Shown: piece by piece, positions 12,753-18,789 of the stretch
Numbering within the stretch: the first letter of the stretch is position 1
Layout: each line of letters starts with the position of its first letter
Source: Pseudomonadota bacterium
Lineage (GTDB): Bacteria; Pseudomonadota; Gammaproteobacteria; Burkholderiales; Burkholderiaceae_C
Length of the DNA: 18,789 bases
Direction: 5' to 3'
Assembly (NCBI GenBank): GCA_023390985.1
Contig: JAEWBU010000102.1
Location: 1-18,789 of the forward strand
Translations under genes and position numbers: made by a program
Notes under the pieces: generated by a model
Database searches by the model: none
What the model saw: the letters and a program-made list of their open reading frames with translations, nothing else
Told to the model about the DNA's origin: nothing

Positions 12753-13406
12753 TTGCTGAGGATTTCGCTCGCGGGCGAGGATGCGGTCCTGCATCCGGGC
12801 GGCGCCCTGTTCCTGCCTTCCCACCACGCCCTGCTGGTCGCCGACGCGCACTTCGGCAAGGCGGTGAGCTTCCGCAAGCTGGGCGTGCCGGTGCCGGAGG
12901 CGACCACCACCGGCACGCTGGATTCGCTCACCGCCGCCATCGCCGAGACCGGCGCGCGCGAAGTGGTGTTCCTCGGCGACTTCCTGCATTCGGCCCGATC
13001 GCACGCGCGCCAGACGCTGCAAGCCCTGCACGACTGGCGCGAGCGCCACGCCGACCTGCGCCTGACGCTGATCCGCGGCAACCACGACGCCCGCGCGGGC
13101 GATCCGCCGGCCTCGCTGCTGATCCGGGTGCTGGACGAGCCTTTCCGGCTCGGCCCGTTCGCGCTGTGCCACCACCCGCATCCCGTGCCCGGCGCCTACG
13201 TGCTGGCCGGCCACTGGCATCCCTGCATCAGCGTGGCCGGGCGCGCGTTCGAGCGCTTGCGCCTGCCGTGTTTCTGGCTGGGGAACGAGGTCGGCGTGCT
13301 GCCGGCATTCGGCAGCTTCACCGGGATGCACCGCATCGACGTCCGGCCGGGCGACCGGATCTTCGCGCTGGCCGACGGCGTGGTGCGGGCCCTGCCGCCG
13401 GCCTGA
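12753..13406 (+). CDS. pdeM: PdeM-like metallophosphoesterase (ligase-associated DNA damage response endonuclease type)
   Basis: A 217-residue calcineurin-like phosphoesterase. The metal-binding motifs appear in order: DAHFGK (31-36), GDFLHS (75-80), GNHD (109-112) and GHWHP (153-157). This matches proteins named PdeM, thought to act as a nuclease in a repair set with an Lhr-type helicase, an ATP-dependent ligase and an exonuclease. None of those partners lies in this window. The start is a TTG one base after the slmA stop, so translation is probably coupled; no ATG or GTG occurs before the conserved region. It converges with the dehydrogenase gene, leaving only 9 bases between the two stops; a possible stem (GTCGGC/GCCGAC, 13409-13433) lacks a T-run. 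Confidence 0.85.
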   Translation: MLRISLAGEDAVLHPGGALFLPSHHALLVADAHFGKAVSFRKLGVPVPEATTTGTLDSLTAAIAETGAREVVFLGDFLHSARSHARQTLQALHDWRERHADLRLTLIRGNHDARAGDPPASLLIRVLDEPFRLGPFALCHHPHPVPGAYVLAGHWHPCISVAGRAFERLRLPCFWLGNEVGVLPAFGSFTGMHRIDVRPGDRIFALADGVVRALPPA

Positions 13407-13415
13407 GCGTCGGCT

Positions 13416-14477
13416 TCAGCCCGGCGCGCCGACCTTCTCGGCCGCGGCCAGGATCTCGCTCCAGGTCGCGCCGTCAATCCCGATGCCGTCGCGCCGGCGG
13501 GCTTCACGCGCCGCCCGCTCGGGCTCGCCCGCGATCAGCACGCCTTCGCTCTCCGGCGCGTTCGGGCTGCGGCGCAGCCAGTCGAGGAACGCGGTCGCCT
13601 CCTGCTCGAAGGCCGCCGCAGTCCCTAGCTTGGCCGGGTCGATGACGATGGCGAGCATGCCGTTGTAGACGGCGCGGGCCGAGTCCGGCGGCCGGTGCCA
13701 GGTGCCGCCGCCGGTGAGGGCGCCGCCCAGCAACTCGCAAGCGAGCGCGAGGCCGTAGCCCTTGTGCTCGCCGAACGGCATCAGCGCGCCGAAGCCGCCC
13801 TTGGGCTGCTGCACCACGACCACGCCGGGGTCGGTGGTCGGACGGCCGTCCTCGTCGATCAGCAGGCCGGGCTCGGCCTGGCGCCGCTCGTTGTGGGCGA
13901 CTCGCATCTTTCCCTGCGCGACGCGGCTGGTGGCGAAGTCCAGCACGAAGGGGTCGGCCCCGGCGATCGGGATGCCGATGCAGCAGGGGTTGGTACCGAA
14001 GCGTCCGTCGCCGCCGCCCCAGGGCGCGACGATGGGCCGGGAGAGCACGTTGACGAAATGGATCGACACCAGCCCCTGCGCGACCGCCATCTCGGCGAAG
14101 TGGCCGATGCGGCCCAGGTGGTGCGATCGCGCCAGCGTCATCACGCAGGTGCCGTGCTCGCGCGCCCGCGCCATCGCGAGTTCCATCGCCTGCACGCCGA
14201 CCACTTGGCCGTAGCCCTGGCCGCCGTCCAGCGTGAGCAGGGCGCCGCCGTCCAGCGTGGTGGTCACCGAGGTGTTGGGCTTGAGGCCGCCCTCCAGCAC
14301 CGCATCGACATAGCGCGGCACCATGCCGACGCCGTGCGAATCGTGGCCCGAGAGGTTGGCCAGCACGAGGTTGGCCGCGACCTGGCGGGCCTCCTGCGGC
14401 GAGCTGCCGGCGGCCTGCAGGATGGAAGCGACGCGGTTTTCGAGCGCCTGGTGTTGCAGCGTGACGGCCGTCTTCAC
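13416..14477 (-). CDS. Ldh_2 (malate/L-lactate/ureidoglycolate) family NAD(P)-dependent oxidoreductase
   Basis: A 353-residue member of the Ldh_2 family, which includes malate/L-sulfolactate, ureidoglycolate and 2,3-diketo-L-gulonate reductases. These use NAD(P)H with a non-Rossmann fold on 2-hydroxy/2-keto acids. Visible marks are HDSHGV (45-50), the catalytic-region SHHLGRIG (118-125), APWGGGDGRFGTNP, DFATSRVAQGK and FGEHKGYGLALACELLGG. The GTG at 14477 overlaps the dehydratase stop (GTGA); the frame stays open further upstream, but that part is antisense-frame shadow inside the dehydratase gene. As last gene of a TRAP/dehydratase operon it likely acts on a sugar acid or its keto product. 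The E. coli yiaK-yiaMNO set (2,3-diketo-L-gulonate reductase plus TRAP) is a precedent for this pairing. Confidence 0.93.
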   Translation of the reverse strand: MKTAVTLQHQALENRVASILQAAGSSPQEARQVAANLVLANLSGHDSHGVGMVPRYVDAVLEGGLKPNTSVTTTLDGGALLTLDGGQGYGQVVGVQAMELAMARAREHGTCVMTLARSHHLGRIGHFAEMAVAQGLVSIHFVNVLSRPIVAPWGGGDGRFGTNPCCIGIPIAGADPFVLDFATSRVAQGKMRVAHNERRQAEPGLLIDEDGRPTTDPGVVVVQQPKGGFGALMPFGEHKGYGLALACELLGGALTGGGTWHRPPDSARAVYNGMLAIVIDPAKLGTAAAFEQEATAFLDWLRRSPNAPESEGVLIAGEPERAAREARRRDGIGIDGATWSEILAAAEKVGAPG

Positions 14478-16000
14478 ATCACCGCTCCGACCTGCCACGG
14501 CACGAACTCGTTCTGTCCGTAGCCGTGCTTCTCGCTCTTGCTGGCCTCGCCCGAAGCGGTGGCCAGCACCAGCCGGAAGATGCGCTCGCCCATTTCCTGC
14601 ACGGACGACGTGCCGTCGATGATCTCGCCGCAGTTGATGTCCATGTCCTCTTCCTGCCGCTGCCACAGCGCCGTGTTGGTGGCGAGCTTGAGCGAAGGCG
14701 AAGGCGCGCAGCCGTAGGCCGAGCCGCGCCCGGTGGTGAAGCAGATCATGTTGGCGCCGCCCGCCACCTGGCCGGTGGCGCTGACGGGGTCGTAGCCGGG
14801 CGTGTCCATGTAGACGAAGCCGTGCGCCGTCACCGGCTCGGCGTATTCGTACACCGCCTCCAGGTTGGTGGTGCCGCCCTTGGCCACCGCGCCCAGCGAC
14901 TTCTCGAGGATGGTGGTGAGCCCGCCCGCCTTGTTGCCGGGCGAGGGGTTGTTGTTCATCTCGCCTTCGTTGACGCGGGTGTACTCCTCCCACCACCTGA
15001 TGCGCGAGATCAGCTTCTCGCCCACCTCGCGCCGGACGGCGCGGCGCGTGAGCAGGTGCTCGGCGCCGTAGACCTCGGGCGTCTCCGACAGGATGGCCGT
15101 GCCGCCGTGCGCCACCAGCAGGTCGACCGCCGCGCCCAGCGCCGGGTTGGCGCTGATGCCCGAGTAGCCGTCCGAGCCGCCGCATTGCAGCCCGATGGTG
15201 ATGTGCTCGGCGCCGCAGGGCTCGCGCTTGACGCGGTTGGCCTGCGGCAGCATGTCCTTGATCAGGGCGATGCCCTTTTCCACCGTCTTGCGCGTGCCGC
15301 CCGTGTCCTGGATGTTGAACACCCGCAGCGTCTCGCCTTCTCGCAGGCTGCTGTGGGCCAGCCAGGCGTTGATCTGGTTGGCCTCGCAGCCCAGGCCCAC
15401 CACCAGCACGCCCCAGAAGTTGGCATGCGTGGCGTAGCCGGCCAGCGTGCGCTCCAGGATCTGCATGCCCAGGCCCTGCGTGTCCATGCCGCAGCCGGTG
15501 CCGTGGGTGAGAGCGACCACGCCGTCGATGTTCGGGTAGTCGGCCAGCGCCGCCGGATTGGTCTGGCGCGAGAAATGGTCGGCGATGGCGCGCGCCGCGG
15601 TGGCCGAGCAGTTCACGCTGGACAGGATGCCGATGTAGTTGCGCGTGGCCACGCGCCCGTCGGCGCGGCGGATGCCCATGAAACTGGCCTCCCGCCGCGG
15701 AGGCTGCGGCTTCACGTCGGCGCCGAACGCGTAGTCGCGTTCGAAGGCGCCTCCCTCCGGGCCCATCCAGAGGTTGTGGGTGTGCACGTGTTCGCCCACC
15801 GCGATCGGCTTGCTGGCGAAGCCGATCACCTGGTTGTAGCGCCGCACCGGCTCGCCGGGCGCGATGTCGCGCATCGCGACCTTGTGGCCGGGCGGCACCA
15901 GGCCCTTGACCTGCACGTTCTCCACGACGGTGCCGCCCACGAGCTGGGCCCGGGCGATCAGCACGTCGTCCTGCGGATGAAGTCGGATGAAAGGTGTCAT
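14474..16000 (-). CDS. UxaA-family altronate/galactarate dehydratase
   Basis: A 508-residue sugar-acid dehydratase of the UxaA/GarD family, iron-dependent cytoplasmic lyases that turn altronate or galactarate-type acids into 2-keto-3-deoxy acids. The N-terminal SAF-like domain (about 1-95) has DDVLIARAQL and GEHVHTHNL with paired histidines. The large domain (about 105-500) shows ATRNYIGILSSVNCSATAA, HGTGCGMD, VVGLGCEANQI, LQCGGSDGYSGISANPA, NNNPSPGNKAGGLTTILEKS and CFTTGRGSAYGCAPSPSLK. Length is between E. coli UxaA and GarD. The ATG at 16000 lies 8 bases after the permease stop; the frame continues upstream only as a shadow within that gene. I cannot choose among altronate, galactarate or another acid by eye. 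Confidence 0.93.
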   Translation of the reverse strand: MTPFIRLHPQDDVLIARAQLVGGTVVENVQVKGLVPPGHKVAMRDIAPGEPVRRYNQVIGFASKPIAVGEHVHTHNLWMGPEGGAFERDYAFGADVKPQPPRREASFMGIRRADGRVATRNYIGILSSVNCSATAARAIADHFSRQTNPAALADYPNIDGVVALTHGTGCGMDTQGLGMQILERTLAGYATHANFWGVLVVGLGCEANQINAWLAHSSLREGETLRVFNIQDTGGTRKTVEKGIALIKDMLPQANRVKREPCGAEHITIGLQCGGSDGYSGISANPALGAAVDLLVAHGGTAILSETPEVYGAEHLLTRRAVRREVGEKLISRIRWWEEYTRVNEGEMNNNPSPGNKAGGLTTILEKSLGAVAKGGTTNLEAVYEYAEPVTAHGFVYMDTPGYDPVSATGQVAGGANMICFTTGRGSAYGCAPSPSLKLATNTALWQRQEEDMDINCGEIIDGTSSVQEMGERIFRLVLATASGEASKSEKHGYGQNEFVPWQVGAVM

Positions 16001-16008
16001 CTCTCGAA

Positions 16009-17403
16009 TCAATAGAACATCTTGGGAAGCCAGAGCACCAGCGACGGGAAGTAGGTGATGATCACCAGCGACCCGAGCAGCGGCAGCAGCCACGGCAGGA
16101 TGGCGACGGTCGTGCGCTCCACCGACAGCTTGGCCACGCGGGCCAGCACGAACAGCACCATGCCCATCGGCGGATGCAGCAGGCCGATCATCAGGTTCAG
16201 CACCATCACCAGCCCGAAGTGGACCAGGTCGATGCCCAGCTGCTGGCAGATCGGCACCAGGATCGGCACCAGGATCGTGATGGCGGCCGTCGGCTCCAGG
16301 AAGCAGCCCACGAACAGCATCAAGAGGTTGGCCAGCAGCAGGAACACCCAGGGGTCCTTGGTGAAGGCCAGCACCCACTGCGAGATCGCGGCGGTCACGC
16401 CGGTGGCGGTGAGCATCCAGCCGAAGATGCTGGCGGCCGCGACGATGAACAGCACCGTGGACGTGGTCTCCACCGTGTCCAGGCAGACCTTGACGAACAT
16501 CTTCCAGTTCAGCGTGCGGTACCAGAAGAAGCCCAGGACGATGGCCCAGAGGCAGGCGGCGACGGCGCCTTCGGTGGGCGTGAACAGGCCCGTCGTCATG
16601 CCGCCGATCAGCAGCACGGGCGTCATGATCGGCAGCACCGCCTGGAACTTGAACACCTTGTCGAGGCCGAACAGGACGACCAGGCCGGCGACCACCGTCG
16701 CCTGCGCCGGCAGGCCGGCTTTGTCGATCAGCAGCCACAGCACGAGCGGCCAGCCGACCACCACCAGCGTCTCGGACAGCGCCTTGAGCACGCGCGGCCA
16801 TTCGAACTTGATGTCACCGCCCCAGCCGTTCTTGTGGGCGAAGTAGGCGACGGTGAGCATCATCAGGATCGCCATCAGCGCGCCCGGCAGGATGCCCGCC
16901 AGGAACAGCGCGCCGACGCTCACGTTGGCCATCATCCCGTAGATCACGAAGGGCAGCGAGGGCGGAATGATCGGGCCGAGTGTCGCCGAGGCCGCGGTCA
17001 CGCCGACCGCGAACTCGGTGTCGTAGCCGTGGTCCTTCATGGCCTTGATCTCGATGGTGCCCAGGCCGGCGGCGTCGGCGATGGCCGTGCCGCTCATGCC
17101 CGCGAACACCACCGAGCCGACCACGTTCACGTGGCCCAGGCCGCCCTTGAGCCAGCCCACCAGGGCCAGCGCGTAGTTGTAGATGCGGTTGGTGATGCCC
17201 GCGTTGTTCATCAGGTTGCCGGCCAGGATGAAGAACGGCACCGCCAGCAGCGGGAAGCTGTCGATGCCGCTCACCATGCGGTGGACCACCACGAACGGCG
17301 GCAGGTTGCCCGACAGCAGGATGAAGAGGAGGGCGGAGCCCGCCATGGCGATGGCCACCGGCAGCCCGCCGCCCATGAGGCCGAGGAAGATGATCTTGAG
17401 CAT
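16009..17403 (-). CDS. dctM: TRAP transporter large permease (DctM family)
   Basis: A 464-residue inner-membrane protein with about 12 hydrophobic segments over its full length. It is the transport-forming subunit of a tripartite ATP-independent periplasmic transporter, which imports organic acids using the sodium or proton gradient. Typical DctM blocks are LPVAIAMAGSALL, VPFFILAGNLMNNAGI, GGLGHVNVVGSVVFAGMSGTAIADAAGLG, ASATLGPIIPPSLPFVIYG, FTPTEGAVAACLWA and MIGLLHPPMGMVLF. A loop rich in charged residues at about 190-210 divides the two halves. The ATG at 17403 starts 19 bases after the small-permease stop. DctP and DctQ partners are directly upstream, so the transporter is complete apart from the cut binding protein. 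Confidence 0.96.
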   Translation of the reverse strand: MLKIIFLGLMGGGLPVAIAMAGSALLFILLSGNLPPFVVVHRMVSGIDSFPLLAVPFFILAGNLMNNAGITNRIYNYALALVGWLKGGLGHVNVVGSVVFAGMSGTAIADAAGLGTIEIKAMKDHGYDTEFAVGVTAASATLGPIIPPSLPFVIYGMMANVSVGALFLAGILPGALMAILMMLTVAYFAHKNGWGGDIKFEWPRVLKALSETLVVVGWPLVLWLLIDKAGLPAQATVVAGLVVLFGLDKVFKFQAVLPIMTPVLLIGGMTTGLFTPTEGAVAACLWAIVLGFFWYRTLNWKMFVKVCLDTVETTSTVLFIVAAASIFGWMLTATGVTAAISQWVLAFTKDPWVFLLLANLLMLFVGCFLEPTAAITILVPILVPICQQLGIDLVHFGLVMVLNLMIGLLHPPMGMVLFVLARVAKLSVERTTVAILPWLLPLLGSLVIITYFPSLVLWLPKMFY

Positions 17404-17422
17404 GGGAGTGGTTCCGCCGGGG

Positions 17423-18025
17423 TCAGCGGTCCTGCATGGTGGATTCGGGTTTCTCGAGCACGCTGTAGCCGCGCCGCAGGTGCGTGCGCATCACCAGCAC
17501 CGATCGCACCGCCATCGCGGCGAAGCCGACCAGGCAGACCGCGTACACGTAGTTCATCGGCAGGTCGATCATGGTCATGCGCGAGTTGCTGCCCAGGCGC
17601 ATCATCATCATCACGGTGAGCACGGTGGCGGCCGCGAAGAAGGCGATGCGCAGCACGTCCACCAGCGTGGCCATGAAGCGGCCCAACTTCTGCGGCATGT
17701 ACCGGTAGAAGAAGTCCACCTGGATGTGGTTGTTCTTGACCACCCCGATCGTTGCGCCGACGAACACCGTGGCGATCAGCAGGTAGCGCGCGATCTCCTC
17801 GGTCCAGGCCGCGGAGTCGTTGAGCGCGTAGCGCGTGAAGAACTGGTAGAAGACCACCAGCCCCAGGATCCAGAAGAAGCCCAGGGCGACCCAGGCTTCC
17901 AGCGGCGTGTCGGACAGGTCGATGGCATCGTCCTGGGCGTGGAACTGGCCGTCATCGCCCATCACGTGCGGCATCTCGTCGATGGCGCTCCGCTCGGGCG
18001 ATGCGGTCTGCGGGTTCGCGGACAT
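17423..18025 (-). CDS. dctQ: TRAP transporter small permease (DctQ family)
   Basis: A 200-residue membrane protein with an acidic, soluble N-terminal extension of about 40 residues and four transmembrane helices (about 45-65, 83-100, 120-142 and 155-178). The DctQ features WTEEIARYLLIATVFVGATIG and NNHIQVDFFY are clear. With DctM it forms the membrane part of the TRAP importer. The N-terminal extension (IDEMPHVMGDDGQFHAQDD) is longer than usual, which may mean a later start, but the ATG at 18025 is only 7 bases from the upstream stop and the nearest in-frame alternatives are the ATG codons at residues 18 and 22. The strong operon spacing supports the longer form. Confidence 0.94.
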   Translation of the reverse strand: MSANPQTASPERSAIDEMPHVMGDDGQFHAQDDAIDLSDTPLEAWVALGFFWILGLVVFYQFFTRYALNDSAAWTEEIARYLLIATVFVGATIGVVKNNHIQVDFFYRYMPQKLGRFMATLVDVLRIAFFAAATVLTVMMMMRLGSNSRMTMIDLPMNYVYAVCLVGFAAMAVRSVLVMRTHLRRGYSVLEKPESTMQDR

Positions 18026-18032
18026 CGCTGCC

Positions 18033-18789
18033 TTACTTGATGGCGATGATCTTGTCCCAGTCCTTCTTGTCCATCTGCATGGATTCGAAGGTGATGGCCT
18101 TAAGCACCTGCTTCTGGAACGCGTCGCGGTCCACGTTGACCACGTTCAGGCCCTTCTTCTTGAACTCGTCCACCAGCTCGCCTTCGCGCTTGCGGATGTC
18201 GTTGGTGGCCTTCTCGGCGGCTTCCTGGGTCACTTCCACCAGGATCTTCTGCTCGGCCGGCGACAGCTTGGACATCAGCTGGCCCGACACGATGGTCAGC
18301 AGCGAGTCGGCGATGTGGCCGGTCAGGATGATGTTCTTCTGCACCTCGAAGAACTTCTTGGCCTCGATGGTGGGCAGCGGGTTCTCCTGCGCGTCCACGG
18401 TGCCGTTCTGCAGCGCCAGGTAGACCTCGGCGAAGGCGATCGGCGTCGGGTTGGCGCCGCAGGCGCGCGGCAGCGCGGTGTAGGCCGGCGCGTCGGGCAC
18501 GCGCATCTTGAGGCCCTTCATCTGCTCGCAGGTGGTGAACAGCTTGTTGCTGGTGGCGTGGCGCGCGCCGTAGTAGGTCAGGGCGGTCACGGTGTTGCCG
18601 CCGCTGGCCTTCTTGTAACCCTCGGCCAGCTCCTTGAACACGTCGCTCTTGGAGTACTTGATCACGTGGTCCACGTCACGGAAGGTGAACGGGTAGTAGG
18701 TGACCGCCAGGCGCGGGAACGAGCGCGCCGCGAACGAGGCGCCCGTGATGATGATGTCCACCGTGCCCAGCTGCAGGCCCTGGTTGATG
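18033..18789 (-). CDS. dctP: TRAP transporter substrate-binding protein (DctP family), 5' end outside window
   Basis: About 252 residues are visible; the N-terminus with the signal peptide lies beyond the right edge, and the frame is open to the last base (it begins INQGLQLGTVD). This is a periplasmic DctP-type protein that captures the substrate and hands it to DctQM. Conserved features are GLQLGTVDIII, KGLKMRVPDAPAY (the Arg normally binds the substrate carboxylate), PIAFAEVYLALQNGTVDAQENPLP, and HIADSLLTIVSGQLMSKLSPAEQKIL. The remaining C-terminal part is a charged helix region. It is the first visible gene of the operon, 7 bases before the small permease. The substrate is a carboxylate, probably a sugar acid given the downstream dehydratase. 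The stop is TAA. Confidence 0.94.
   Translation of the reverse strand, partial: INQGLQLGTVDIIITGASFAARSFPRLAVTYYPFTFRDVDHVIKYSKSDVFKELAEGYKKASGGNTVTALTYYGARHATSNKLFTTCEQMKGLKMRVPDAPAYTALPRACGANPTPIAFAEVYLALQNGTVDAQENPLPTIEAKKFFEVQKNIILTGHIADSLLTIVSGQLMSKLSPAEQKILVEVTQEAAEKATNDIRKREGELVDEFKKKGLNVVNVDRDAFQKQVLKAITFESMQMDKKDWDKIIAIK

Noticed and set aside
13409..13433. Stem GTCGGC/GCCGAC as a terminator between the convergent pdeM and Ldh_2 genes
   Set aside because: The loop is 13 bases, there is no T-run on either strand, and it lies partly inside the Ldh_2 coding end.
14478..15185. N-terminal extension of the Ldh_2 frame
   Set aside because: It lies inside the dehydratase gene in another frame and is Gly/Arg-rich without motif. 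The GTGA overlap at 14477 gives the expected start.
16001..16801. N-terminal extension of the UxaA-family frame, suggesting a fused larger protein
   Set aside because: It is an out-of-frame reading of the DctM gene. The family's N-terminus begins at the ATG at 16000.
15994..17619. A 541-codon plus-strand open frame opposite the TRAP large permease
   Set aside because: The product is dominated by His, Gln, Asp and Arg, which is the antisense image of a hydrophobic membrane protein. The DctM gene on the minus strand is unmistakable.

Overview
The window is GC-rich, densely coded chromosomal DNA. It looks like a member of the Burkholderiales, probably a Comamonadaceae genus such as Ramlibacter or Variovorax. 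This rests on protein character (short H-NS with a C-terminal RGRKP motif, SlmA, GalU, CysM, TctD/TctE-type two-component pair, TRAP transporter), many GTG starts with 4-base overlaps, and CCTAGAAT/CCTACAAT-like -10 boxes shortly before ATG codons. No database search was possible, so the taxon is an inference. I see no insertion sequence, phage gene, CRISPR array or rRNA.

Layout. (1) 1-2191, minus strand: a compact three-gene operon of unknown role. It encodes an exported DegP/HtrA-like protein that has lost two of its three catalytic residues, a 64-residue single-pass membrane protein, and a membrane protein running off the left edge with a faint IcmF/TssM flavour. (2) 2326-2958: an H-NS-family regulator, its distant terminator, and a tRNA-Leu(CAA) on the minus strand. 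(3) 3001-4704, plus strand: cysM, a zinc-ribbon Nudix hydrolase overlapping it, and a TusA-family sulfur carrier. A bidirectional terminator separates this group from galU on the minus strand. (4) 5765-8827: a degenerate D-2-hydroxyacid dehydrogenase-like protein (+), a ferredoxin-fused flavin reductase (-), and an atypical SDR/epimerase (+). (5) 8890-13406, plus strand: argB, an inverted-repeat element filling the gap, an OmpR-type regulator with an overlapping TctE-like kinase, slmA, and a PdeM-like phosphoesterase. (6) 13416-18789, minus strand: a catabolic operon in the order TRAP binding protein (cut by the right edge), small permease, large permease, altronate/galactarate dehydratase-family enzyme, Ldh_2-family oxidoreductase.

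How the genes work together. The last operon is a coherent uptake-and-breakdown unit, most likely for a sugar acid: high-affinity import, dehydration, and an NAD(P)H-linked redox step. cysM and the TusA-family gene both concern sulfur assimilation or trafficking. argB and slmA are core genes; the two-component system sits between them behind a repeat element. The least explained parts are the pseudoprotease operon and the degenerate dehydrogenase-like protein. Both keep a recognisable fold while losing catalytic residues, so I rank them as the best candidates for undescribed biology here.
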